This document shows, piece after piece, positions 34,401 through 46,030 of a stretch of DNA of 64,000 bases. Below the pieces are notes generated by a model, which was given only the letters and a program-made list of their open reading frames with translations, was not told the DNA's origin and ran no database searches. The stretch comes from Salvator merianae. Its lineage: Eukaryota > Chordata > Lepidosauria > Squamata > Teiidae. The stretch's first letter is position 1. Every line of letters begins with the position of its first letter. The translations under genes and the position numbers were made by a program. The stretch spans positions 5,115,842 to 5,179,841 of the forward strand of contig QVOM02000007.1 of assembly GCA_003586115.2 (NCBI GenBank), given 5' to 3'.

Positions 34401-35000
34401 AGAGGTCAGGGGCGGAAGCCTTGGCATGGCGCTCCAGTCGGGGGGGGAGACGACCGCTCTGCTTCTCCTCCGGCATCCGGGGCGTCGGAAATGAGACTGG
34501 CAGAAGCGCAGCGGCTGGCACATCCCCAGAGGATGGAACACTGGGGGGCTTTGTCTCTGTGCTGGAAGCCGAGACGCTGTCTGCAGGGGCCTGGGCACCC
34601 TCCCCCCGCCCGGCTTCCTCTTCTGTCCGCCTCCCTGCCACCCCCACAAACCCCGCCAGGAGTCAGCGGGCAGGTGTCCAGCCCTGTGTGTGCCAGCCCA
34701 TTCATCGCCCGCTCCTTCCCTGGCTCTGCTGCCAAGGGGGCCTTGGGCCCAGTTTGGGAGCCGCGCTGGAAGGAGAAGGCTTTCCCTTGGGGGGAGTCAA
34801 GGGTGCAGCAGGCCCAGGAACAGCCCCCCCCGGCAGCAGGAGCCCCCCCATCCCATCTGCCCTGAGATCAGACTGCCCCAAGGAGCCTGTGCGCAGGGGA
34901 AACCTCCGCCGGACTCGGAGGCAAGCCGGCTGAGCACCAGGACGCCCCATTAGCCTCCCTCCGGTGGGAAACAATGGGCTGGAAGAGAAGCCGCTCGGCT
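28490..35000. other. TRAF4-NEK8 intergenic region, no gene recognised
   Basis: 6.5 kb. The part to 30.6 kb and from 33.4 kb is GC-rich with long uninformative frames (longest 319 codons at 29601-30560). The middle part, 30.6-32.5 kb, is AT-richer. Any NEK8 3' UTR lies at the right end, but no convincing AATAAA was found near its stop. Confidence 0.5.
31138..32182 (-). other. Two unrecognised minus-strand open segments
   Basis: Frames at 31946-32182 (78 codons) and 31138-31416 (92 codons) stand out from the surrounding AT-richer DNA because their composition looks protein-like (for example HFHRLEIGETFNLASRELE and ACIDLIKDIKPPFHGLFPGF). I recognise no family. They could be remnants of a transposon or a decayed gene. 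Confidence 0.25.
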
Positions 35001-35289
35001 CGTGCCAAGAACCGGCGTTTGCTCTGTCAGGGTGCCACAACCGCACGCCCCTGGGGGCCACACCTGCCTGGCTTGAGCTCCCTCGGTGCTGCCGGCGCCC
35101 AGCGTGCCCTGCAATCCACCACCGCAGGAAGTCCCCGGGGCGGCCGTGGAGCCCTCCTCTCGGAGGGCGCGGGGTGGGCTGCCGCCGAACCCTTTGGGGC
35201 CGCTTCTGGATCTACCTGGCGCTGCCCGCCAGCACCTGCACCAGCTGCCCCCTGCCGACTCCCTGCTAAGGATGGGAGGGGGGAAAGAA

Positions 35290-38200
35290 TCACCCGCTGC
35301 CTCTGCACGACCCGGACCGCCCCGCAGGCTTACGTTTCATGGCCAGCAAGGTGCTTCCGTGGCAGCAGGAGATGGAGGCCACCAGGCCGGGGTGCCCCTC
35401 TTCCAGCTGCACGGGCCGAGGGCTCCGTGGCTCCTCGTCCTTCCTCCCGAGGCGCCCGCGGGCGCTCTTGCCCCAGGTACACACTTCGCCATCTGAGGAG
35501 GAGGCGGCAGCAGCAGCAGCAGGCATGAGCAACGGGACCCCAACGGAAGGAACTCCCTGAGACCCCTGCGTGGGCGGGCCGGAGGCCGGATCCTGCCACC
35601 TCACCTGCTCCCACAACAACCGTGAAGGCGTCTCCGCAGCCCACCATGACGACTCGGGTGCCTTGCAGTCCCTCCACCAGGTAGGGGGCCCGGCTGGCGC
35701 GGCAAGGGATGGGGCCCAGTTGCCCATGCTGATTACTGCCGACGGTGTAGCACTGGCCCGAAGCTGTTGAGGGAAAGGGCAAAGGGCCTGTTACAGCACA
35801 GTGCCTCACCCTGCCAGGGACAAGGAGGGCTGGCTCTTCGTGTGGCAGTCCAGGGAGCCCTCAGGCCGCCTCAGGGGCACCCACGCTGTTTGGGGACCCA
35901 TGCCTCGCCACCACGGCGAAAGAGGCTTCCCAGACGCCTTCCCTAGCCCAGCGCCCCCTCAGTAATGCCCACCTGTGACGACGGCGGAATGGGCGGTTCC
36001 AACGTCGGCCCACAGGACAGCCTCTTCGCTCCAGGGGAACGAGCGGGCGTGGCTGAAAGCGAGGGCTTCCTCCACCTGCTCGGTTGCAAGAGGCTCCTCT
36101 TGGGACGAGATCTTGTCCAGCCCCAGCTTGTTATACCTGGGGGAAGCAGCAGCCGATCGAGGCCACAAAAAGGTGGAGAGAGGACCAACCTGTGAGCCAG
36201 CCACGTGTTTCTGGAGCCCCAGGTGTGGGAATCGGGCCGTCCTCCCTGGCCACTCTGCAGAGGCACCCAGGAGGAGGCCACAAGGCCTCAGAGCAAAAGG
36301 ATGGACACATGCACTCGGCTCTGCACGGGATGGACACGTGAACCTCGTATCCTACCGGTTGCTCCCGCAAGCAAGGATCTGGCTTTTTGCAGTCAGGATC
36401 ATGGAGGCGTCGATGCCGCAAAGAACCTTCCGGGCCTCGTGGTTGGAGGGCACTGGCACCTGCTGCGGGGAGTTATGGGACTCCAGGTTTCCAAGGCCCA
36501 GTCGCCCTGCGAGACAGAAGGGATGGGAGGCCTCAGTGGGCTCCCTGCTCCCACAGGGAAGGGAGTTCCCAGGATCCGAGCAGCCAGAAGCAGCCAGAAG
36601 AAACTGAACCGCAAACCCACCGCAGCGCCCGCTGCTCACCATTATCGCCTCGGCCCCAGGCAAAGACTTCTCCGTCGGTGGACACGGCCAGGACGTGGGA
36701 CGCACCACAGGCCACCTGGGTGATTTCGTAGCCCAGCAGCGCCTCTATAATCTTGGGCTGCAGAGAGAATGTGGCTCAGCAAAACTGCAGCACCTCTCCT
36801 CTCCTCCTCCACAAAAACACAGCGGCCCCCCGTTTAAGTCAGACCCGGCAACCAAACTGGCTAGGAGAGCACGCTCTGCGGACTGGGGCACTGCTTAGGT
36901 TTATCAGCCCCGTTTCTTTCCCGAGAAGGGTTCTCCTGGCCGCTTGCATCACTGCAGAAGCCATGATCCTGATCCGCTCTCCAAGCACCTTACCAACCTG
37001 GCTCACGTCCACAAATGTCTCATGCCCCAGACAGCCACTGCTGCCACTGCCAAAGGTCAGGACGATCCCTCTGTCTGTGGAGGCAAAAGGGAGTGGCAGA
37101 GCCCACTGTGGTGTGGTCCCAGCCCCCCCATTCCTGGCCCACCCCAAATCCTCCACCACTCCCTCTGCACAAGTCTCCAAGCCACACCGAACAGGGCTGA
37201 CAAATGAGAAGCCTGGCGCAGATGCTGCTGAGAAACACGCGCAGTGGTCCAGGCGAAGAAAATCTCCCAGCCCCCCCCAGGCAAACTGCACCAGCAGGCC
37301 AGGCGAGAAAGTTCTTGCTCAATAACTTCTCCTTTCCAGCTCCCCAAGCAAAGCCTGCAACCGGGGGCTCATTCGTTCGACCAAGAGGCTGAATGTTTCG
37401 GCTTGGCAGTGGGGCTGCAGGAATCTGCCTCAGATTCACCCAGGCAGTTGCCCCCTTTCCCGGCAGAGTTGCGAACTAGGAACGCGCAGGCCGGAGCAGC
37501 GGGCAGTTTTCACAGGAACACGTGAGGCGAGGCGCAGACGCACTTCTCCTACCTGTCAGGCAGGCCGTGAAAAGGTCTCCGCAGGCCACCTGCTTGACGG
37601 TGACCCCAGACTGGCCCTCCAGGAAGCGGCAGACAAACTGGGGCTGCAGCTGCTCTGTGGCCCCGGGGAGCGAGGGTCCTCCGGCCATGCCGAGTGGCGG
37701 GGGCTGGCAGAGAAGGGGACAAATAAGGAGGGCGAGGACGAGGCTGTGCCCGGAAGCGCGCCCGTGAGCTCCAGTCCTCTCACCTCCCACACGACCAGTC
37801 GCCCAGATCTGGTCACGCCTGCCTTCAGGGTCCTGCCGGTGGAGACCTGCACCACCTCCGTGTTCAGCATGGGCAGGCGAAGAGGGGTGATGACTCCGCC
37901 TCCCCAGGTGTAGACGGAGGACGGGGCAGGAGGAACGCCGTGCCTGGCCGAGGCGACACGAGGGCCTGAATGAGAGGAAGAGGCAGGGGCCGGCTGAGAG
38001 GAATCCCCTCGCTGTGGACACTCTCAGCTGCACCCCAAGCCCACCGCAGGAGCAGCCTGTCCCACAGCGGCTCTGCGGCCCCACCCACCCACTCTCCACC
38101 TTTACCTCTGGTCCGGACCCCAGCAGCTCCTCCCCCAGCTCTGCTGGGGGTCACGGGCAGTACTGTGGCCAAGGGCTTCTCGGGCCTACAAGAAGAAAGA

Positions 38201-41200
38201 GACCGTCCGTGGCACGGCTCAGGGATGGAGGGAGAGGAGCCCTCCCACTGCCCGCCCTGAGGACGCAAGGAGACCTGCCTCCTCATCTGGACACTGCCCA
38301 CGTCCGTGTAAAGGTTCAGCAGGGGCCGGACGCAGGTGGCTTCCGCCATGATCTCGTTCAGCTGCGGCCGCTTGGAGGGGTCCAGGTTCAGCAGGCTGAG
38401 AATAAGCTGGCGCAGCTCCGGGCTGTAGCGGTCCGAGATGGGGGCGAAGGTCCCACTCATGATCTTCAGCACCAAGGCTGGCAGATTCTGTGGGTGGGAG
38501 GGAGGGGTGAGAGCAGGCGCCCTCCCCGTGAGGCAGCCCCAGAAGCCCCCAGGCAGCCCTTTCGGCCAAAGGAAGACTCAGGAGAGAAAGAACGCTGAGC
38601 TGGCTGGAAAGAAGGCAGAGTTACCAAACCCTTGGCACAGGGGAAAACCAGCCGGCGTCGCCCACGCAACGGCACCGAGGGCCCTGTGGCGTTCCTGGGC
38701 ATGCTGGCTCCTTACCGCAGCCTCAAAAGCTCTCTTCAAGCTGGCCAGTTCGTAGAGTACACAGCCCAGGGCCCAAATGTCACTTTTTTGGTTGTACGGC
38801 TTCCCCTCGCATAGCTCTGGAGAGATGTAACACGGCGTGCCGACGACCTGGGTGAAGAGCGTTCACACAGCCAAAGGCAGACTCAGAAGTGGCGACGGAA
38901 ACGGACCAAGCCAAGAGCCCAGCCCCATTTAGGGGAGCTGTAGGTCGCAATGAGCAGATCCCAAGGGGTGTCTGAGTCGGGGAAAGTTCTTATTTTAGAC
39001 TCAGTTCTCCCACGACCCTCAGCCTGGCCAACCCAGAGTTTTGTGCTGTCAGTCAGTCACAGAAGACACGTGCACTGCAAGCTTGCCCCTCCCTCCCTCC
39101 CTCCCAGAAAGGAGACTGCTGGCCCAGCCCTTGACAGCGCTCACCGTGTATGCCTTGCTTTTGCTGCTCAGGATCTTGGAGATGCCGAAGTCACCGATCT
39201 TGACAACCATGTGGTGTTTGTCGAGGAGGATGTTCTGCGTCTTGAGGTCCCGGTGCAGGATCTGCTTCGTGTGGACGTGGTGCAGAGCCAGCACGATCTG
39301 CACAAAGAAGTGCAGGATGGTCTCCTCGTCCAGGAGAGAGTTGCCGCGCTTGTGGATAAACTCTGCCAACGTGCCCCCTGGGGGGAGGAAAGGCAGCAAT
39401 GGAATGAGCCACAACAGCCATCTGTTTATGGGCCCTGTGTCAGGGCCACTGGCCACAGGCCCAGGCTCAAGAACAAAGAGAAGTGTCTTCATAGCGGCAT
39501 GTCAGCGTTTACTGGCGAAAGATCACACAGAAAATAGCACCAGCACGCATATATAACCCTCGACACTTTCCCACCCATGTTGGCATGGGCAAAGTTAATT
39601 CCCCCTTTTCTCTGAGATCTAAAATGACCTTGAGACAATACTGGTTCCAGTTATTTTCCAATGGTTTCAAACTTATCTCTACAGCAAAGGAAAGGCGGTC
39701 AGTGAAATGCGCAAGCAGGGCTTCAGAGACGGCAGCGCACTGGCCCAGCTGACACACGGGAACCAGGATCCAACCAGCAGGAGTTTCAGGGTGAATGCTA
39801 CACCGTTATGGCGTCCACTGGCCCCAGATGTGGAAACAACTGTCATTGACTGAGGCAACCTGGAAATGGGGTCAGAGAAATCCACAGAGGAGGGAGAGAT
39901 TTCTATCAGTGGCAACCGGTCTTGAGGTTCCAAGAGAACCTCTCAAGGTATCCCTGGAGCTGCGCAATGAGAGCAGGGAAGGTTATCTTCTTCATGCTCA
40001 GCTTGGGCAGAGGGGTCCTTGGGAACTGCTGGTGGAACGCCACACGGAGCAAGACACCAGAATAATTCCTGCACGGTCTTCTGGCACTCAAAAACTCTAG
40101 AAGAACTAAAATACCAGCAGGCCATAAGAACAGGGGATGAAGGTCCACATAGCATTCTGAGCAGGAGACGGGTGTGTGTGTGTGTGTGTGTTCTCATTGC
40201 TAACCTGTTTCCTCCACCGTCACCATAAACACAGACCACTCCCAGCAAAACAAATCTGCACTTTGTTGATCCGGGCAGGAGTGCAGACAAGTGCCGTGAG
40301 CCCATCTGTCCAAGGCAGGATTGCCGGGGGAAGGCTACTTTTCAGGCCTAAACAGATGGGCCCCACACCACAGCAAAGCCCACCGCCCGGCCCTGGAAGC
40401 CCTGGCGGGGGAAGTGCACGAGAGCACGCCGCCCAGGAAAGAGTTAACCTCCACGCGCCACCAAGGGCAGAACAAAGAGACACACGTCTTTGTGAACGGA
40501 ACGAGCTGAACCTGTTCTGCAGGGGGAGGGCCAGCCGTCCCCACCAACGCTCCGGTGGTCTGTGGAACTTGGTGGGGACACACCCTCCCACACATCGTCG
40601 GAAGCCTTGTTCTCCTTCCCAAAGGGCACCTCAGACTCAAAGCCCAGGTTCACAGGTTGAGGCGTCTGTCTGCCTTGCTGCAACACCCCCCACTCCCCGA
40701 AATGCGAAATGCCCCGGGAACCTGCTCGGCAGCGCCCCAGGGAGCAGCATTCTTTCCGCCACAATAAGCCCAGGTGTTGCTAGGAAGCTGCACGTCCCCT
40801 CCAAGGCCCCCGGGCACAGGAGGCTGCTGCAGTTAAGAGGGGGGGCAGGGAGGCCCAGTGCCCTGCCAGAAAACCCCAGCGCTGGGCCGGGCTCGCTGAG
40901 GAGAGCTTCAGCCAAACTGGCACTGTACGGCCTTGTGATGAGGAAGGTGCTCCGTTCCTACGACCCTAGTACTGGTGGCCTAAACAGAAATGAAGGGAAG
41001 TACCTTATCCTGAACCAGACTCTTGGCCTGTCCCCTGGGCGTGGCCCTTCCCAGACTGAACACCTTAGCAGACAATAGCTTAGTCCCCCAACGTAGCCCC
41101 GGGGCCTGGGGTAAAAGATCCACATCGAACCCACCTGGTCCCAGCCAGAGCGGGCAGTCAAACCCAGACAGACAGGGACACTGACTCCCTAGGTCCTCCG

Positions 41201-42516
41201 CTCATTCCCAGGAGTGGAGAGAGGGCAGGTTTGTTGCTTGAAATCCATCCTGCTCACCTGGTGCGTACTCCATGGCGATCATCAGGGCCTTGTCCTCCAG
41301 GAAGTTCTCATAATACTCGATGACATGGGGGTGGTGCAGGAGTTTCAGCACCTGGCACTCATTCTGCGCAGCCAGGCGCTCGTCTTTGGTCATCTGGTCC
41401 ACTGGGATTTGCTTCAGGATCACCAACTTCTGGTCCATTTTGCGCAGGCAGAGGTGTACGATCCTGCACGGGAGAGGAAAAGGAAGCTGACGGGCTCCAA
41501 GGCCACAAAACACAGCAAGACCCAGCAAAGACCAGGAAGCCATACAGACCGGTGCCTGGTCTTTAGCCAACATCATGGGACCTATAAGTTTTTTTTAAAA
41601 TGATTCCCCCCCACACACGACTTTGTGGTTTCTCATTTGCAGGGTTTTGTTTTTTCGCAAACACCAAAGGCTGTTCAGTGAAAGGGATGAGATGGTGCGG
41701 GCTCTTCCGTCCAGACAGTGGCAGGAGGAGAGAGAGGGGTTTGGGGATAGCAGTGAAAGGCATTCATTAGGATTTCCTGAACCAAAAACTCTCCCAAGGG
41801 CCCGGGCTGTCTTTACTGTCCACACTGCCTAGGGCTTCGCCATCATCCCCAACCCTTTCCTTCATCCCCTTTCTGTGGAAAACCAAACGTCTCCTGCAAA
41901 CGTGCACCCAGTTTGCAGCCTTGGAAAGTCTGGCCCGCCTCTATGTGAGCTGGTTAGCGTTCCATTTTTAATGATGGAAATTTGCACAGGCCACCCCAGC
42001 GGTGGAACGAATTTCTTTATTTCAGGCTAGGTTTCCATTGCCTTATTCCCATTCGGAACGCCTGTCATTCTTGCTTTATTTGACGGGGTCTCCTTCTTCT
42101 TGCACATTCAGCCCCCTCCTCGCCTTCTTCTCCACTTGCTAATCTTTTGCTTTTTCGCTCTTAGTTGCACAGTGCCACGTTCTCTCTGCAAAGGCAGAAC
42201 CGTGTCGCTCTTCGCCTGCTCGCCTGTGCCCGCACTCAATTTTTTTAAAAGGGTTTAACGGGGAATGGTTAACTGCTGGGGGGGAAGGGCCCCCTTTCCC
42301 TGGGGAAGGGGCAAGGGGGCTGCTGACCCCCCCACTCTTTTGGAGGAGCTGGTGGTAACCCCCACTTTATGGCTGGTGGGGGGAGGAGGGGACGCCCCTG
42401 TCGCCTTGGCAACAGGGTGGAGGGGTTGCTGGGGAAGAGAGGGTGGACGCCCCCTCCTCATTCTCTCACCCGAACGCCCCCCGCCCGACCACCCGGATCC
42501 GCTCATATTTCTCCAT
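35290..42516 (-). CDS. NEK8: NIMA-related kinase 8
   Basis: Ser/Thr kinase with RCC1-like repeats that acts in the inversin compartment of primary cilia. Fourteen coding exons, leftwards: 42516-42470, 41463-41258, 39377-39145, 38847-38716, 38487-38279, 38185-38106, 37965-37784, 37703-37553, 37074-36998, 36757-36640, 36506-36356, 36136-35973, 35763-35605, 35492-35290. About 703 aa (human 692). Exon 1 encodes [15 protein letters not shown]; then VILKQIP (catalytic Lys), [17 protein letters not shown] and GTPCYISPE, followed by RCC1-type repeats ([48 protein letters not shown]). Intron 5 seems to be GC-AG (donor AG-GCAGGT at 38278-38277), which gives MRRPEKP where human has MRRAEKS; a GT donor 4 nt on with a GAG acceptor would give MRRQKP. 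The last exon is uncertain: it either runs to a stop at 35290 or splices at a donor AAAC-gtaagc near 35333 to a downstream exon. Confidence 0.93.
39378..41257 (-). other. NEK8 intron 2
   Basis: 1.9-kb intron. It contains a (TG)n microsatellite at 40171-40191. No further gene recognised. Confidence 0.7.
40171..40191 (+). repeat. (TG)n microsatellite
   Basis: About ten TG units in NEK8 intron 2. Confidence 0.9.
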
Positions 42517-42700
42517 CGGGGATGCCTGCGTTTCCCACTAGGCCGCCCTGCCAGCGGGTCCTGCTGCTCTGTTGCTACAGAGACAGTTCCAGGAAAGGGT
42601 ACGGCAGCCCGCGAGGGACTAGCGCGGCCGTCCGGCGTTCGCTTCCTGGCATTTCCTGGCATCGATGCCAGAGCCGGTGAGGAAGGAGTTAAGAGGCTCT
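42260..42700 (-). promoter_or_regulatory. NEK8: NEK8 CpG-rich promoter and first exon
   Basis: GC-rich region around the NEK8 start codon (42514-42516), with no TATA box. NEK8 and TLCD1 are divergent but 3.2 kb apart, so they are unlikely to share a core promoter. Confidence 0.6.
42400..42413. promoter_or_regulatory. NEK8: RFX X-box in NEK8 intron 1
   Basis: GTCGCCTTGGCAAC is a near-perfect imperfect-palindrome X-box (GTYRCC, 2-nt spacer, GGYAAC). It lies 57 bp downstream of the first-exon donor inside the NEK8 CpG-rich promoter region. RFX factors drive ciliary genes, and NEK8 is ciliary. Binding is inferred. Confidence 0.7.
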
Positions 42701-42719
42701 GGATTTTAGGGGGCGTCAT

Positions 42720-45450
42720 GTAACAGAGCAACAGCCAATCATCCCTGAACACTAAACCAAACCCAAAACAACCAGCAACAATTACTTAGTTTTTCTTGCT
42801 TTCTTACTGTTTTTATACTTTTGACAGTTTATCTGCCAGCTATTTACTTGCCGTGGACGTTGTAGTCCAAACTGTTTGGAAAGCAGTTTTCTCAGATGAC
42901 TTCCCCAGATCTTTCTGGAGCTGGTTCCTGGGCTGACTTGCTTTTTCTGTCGCAAACCTGCCATCCTGATTCCCTTTTGGGGGGTGTTAGTGGCCAGATG
43001 GAAAGGAGACCAAGAGGAAATTTCACCACCCCTGCTGGAATTCCCTCTTCTCTGCATCTCTTAACCCTGGCATCATTTCTGCCTGCTTACCCTACTGGGA
43101 ATCCCCAAACTGCTTAAGCTATGCCCATGTTTTGCACTTCGCCCTTTCCCCAGGGAGCCTGGCGTGGCTGGCCCCTTGTCCCACTGGGAGCAGGCATTCC
43201 TTCTGGTGCCTGGCCTAAGAGAGAACCCTGCTGAGGCCAAAGGAACTCAGTCTGGTCGCAATGGGGAACGACCAGGACTGCTCTAGAAAGTCTGCTTGGG
43301 CTAAAAGCATGAGACGTGGTGTTACCTGAGGCTGGATACCCTCCCACCCGTCCCACAGGGAGGAAAGCACTGCCATCGTTCCTTTGCTCGTTTATTTCAT
43401 TGTACTTCGTTTGCATTTTGCATTGTACATTTGGTTTAGGTTACTGATAAGCAACCCCACAAAGATGGCACACCTGGGCACCTGCCCTGGCCTCAGCTTA
43501 TTAGACCCCGCCCCAGCAAAATGGGCAATGTTGCCAATGCCCCATCAAAGGAACAAGCAGACTCTGGCCACTGGTCGCTGCACATGTTCCTACCGGCCCT
43601 GGGTGTTCAGCCCAGCACAGTGAAACCAGCCTCATGCCAGTCCCGACCTTGGTTCTGTGTGGCACTGCTGCTGAGGACAGGCCCTCACATTCTTTGCTTG
43701 TCAAAGTGGGATATCGTAGACTTGGCCCTGCTGAAAGGGAGGAAGGCGACATGGCCCATTCACACGTACTTCCATGGGTGCACACACATACAACTGATCA
43801 CACGTGCGTGCAGTACCGTATTTTAAGTAGGATCGCCTCCCAACTGAAATAGTTCTGTGCTATTGTTTTGTCCCCCTTGAACTGGCTGTAACCCAGAAGG
43901 AGAAGAAGTACGATTTCTTCAGTGAGAAGAAATCCCCCTTTCCAGCCCAAATGGCCCATCCAGGCACCCTGCGTACCCTTTCCCTTTGTCTGTCCATGCA
44001 GCCAGCGCATCCGGTGGACGATGCCGCCACCAAGTGTCGAAAGCCAAGTCCTTCACTCCCGGAAGAATCCGGTTTGGAGTTGCCACGTAGTTCCCCCAGG
44101 GAATCGTCAAGCCCCAAAGGAGACGTTATTTACCACAGACCTAGCTGGGCACAGAAACAGGAGTGTGCATCTGTATATGTGATCTGACTCTGGAAGGGTT
44201 TGTGAATGTAGTTTTCTGTTCTGCCTCTGAAGCAATCCCTTAGTTCTTCCTTACACTGTAAGAGTTTGAACCAATATAACTGTTTCCCCAGGCCCACTCC
44301 TTCCTGCTTCCTCTCTCATGTCTTATTTTTTAATTATAAACTCCTTAGCCCAGAGTCTTCCTGTATTTGGAAATGCCCCTGACAGCAAGATGAACCCTTT
44401 TTCTTTTCAAGCTGTGCCTGTAAGAGACACCCTGAATCCCAAAATCTGGCAGCCATTGGGGGGCACTCTTTCCCCGGAAAGTCACCGCAGCACAGACTTC
44501 CAGCTTTCAGCAGGTGCCAGCAAAACTGGGAGCCGGTCTTTAGCCATGGCAGGTCGCCCAGCTGCCTTCATCAGTCAGCTCTGCCTTGACAAACGTAAAA
44601 GGATTCTTGAAAGACAGAATGCCGTTGTTTTAAATTAGAGGTTGCCAGTCCCTGTGAACCCACGGAGAGATGTGTTTGTGCATGCACAGCTGGCCAGCCA
44701 GGGAGAGCCACTCGGTTGGGTATATTTCCTTTCCCTTTGCTTGTTCCATGAGTGGCAGGTTTTTTTAAAATGGGGTGAGTCCAGGAAACTCACAGAGCTC
44801 TTCAGATGCCCGGGTGGCATGACCATGCATGCTCTTGACACAGTTAAAGCTAAGCAGGGGGAGCACAGGGAATTCTGGGCTACCACTGTTCCCTCTGACA
44901 CCCCACCGGTAACCCCCAATCCAAAGCAATGAAATCCCCCCCCCCAGTCACCTCTGGGGGACTCCACTGGATCAGAACCCTCTCTTTTGAAAAGTGGCTA
45001 TTAAAGCATTTTCTTTAACTCCAGCCCTCCACTAAATCTGCCCCACAGCCCTGTAAGCTGGCCTTGATCTAGATGCCGTGCCCTGGTTGGACCAAGGTCA
45101 CCCAAAGCAGGTTCTAGGACAGAACAGGGATGTGAACCCATCCCTCCCACGTCCTGCTCCCCTCGCTCTCACAGGCTTGGAAGATGCAACGCCTCCAGGC
45201 TATGGAACACGCCCTGAGAGCACGAGGGTATGACTGCCCAGATGTCAAGATCAGGAAGAGAACGACTCTGCTGGCCACTCCATTGTCCGCTGAAGTTTGA
45301 AGGGTGACAGCACAGGCATGGGCTTTCTCTGTGGTGGCCCCCCAAATTCCAGGTGTACACCCTTCAGCATCCGGCAAAATCTCACTTTCTCATCAGTCAG
45401 TTGTGTTTTTAGTTCTTTCTGATCGTCACAAAGTGCGTAATGATCTAAAG
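42720..45450. other. NEK8-TLCD1 intergenic region, no gene recognised
   Basis: Short frames only. A degraded segment AGTTAAAGCTAAGCAGGGGG at 44843-44862 recalls the 5S-SINE core, but too little is left to call it. Confidence 0.5.
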
Positions 45451-46030
45451 AGGATCCCCAGTTGCGCTCTCTCCCTCGGGCGTGCGGCGAGGCGCGCCAG
45501 CGAGCTCACCTCACAATGCCTACCAGGCGACGACGGGGCGGTGTGGCCAGGAGCAGACCCCCGAAGGGGCGTGGCCGGGCGCGGCCCCTCCCCCTGTCGT
45601 GGGGCTCCTCCCTTGGGGGGCGCACGTGTGGCCCGGGAAGGCGCGCCCAGCGCAGCGGAGGAAACCGGCGGAGCGTGGCACTGGCGAGGCGGCGATGGGG
45701 CCGTGGCTGCGCTCAGCCGGGCTGGTGGCGGGCTGGACACTGGCCTTCGGGCTCCTCCGGCGGGCGCTCAGCCTCAGCCCGCTGCCGGCTCACGTGCGCC
45801 GCGACGCCACCCGCACCTGGCGCTGGAGGAACCTGCTCGTCTCCTTCGTGCACTCCGTCGTGGCCGGGATCTGGGCTGTGGCCGGGTGAGCGACGGCGCT
45901 GCGGGGAAGCGGCGGGCGAGGGGGCCTCTGAGCGCGCGCAGAGCGCTCCTGATCCGGGTGCCAGGCAGGCGCCGGGGGGGGGCGGACGCGAAGCGAGGCT
46001 CTGAGCACGCGCACAAGTGTCCGTTGCCGG
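45450..46030 (+). promoter_or_regulatory. TLCD1: TLCD1 CpG-rich promoter and first exon
   Basis: CpG-dense sequence before and across the first coding exon. GC boxes such as GGGGCGTGGC (45566-45575) and GGGGCGGTGTGG-type sequence at about 45536 are visible. No TATA box. Confidence 0.6.

Noticed and set aside
28490..35000. miR-144/miR-451 cluster, located not far from TRAF4 in mammals
   Set aside because: Neither mature sequence was seen. In human the cluster lies beyond FAM222B and ERAL1, so it is not expected here.
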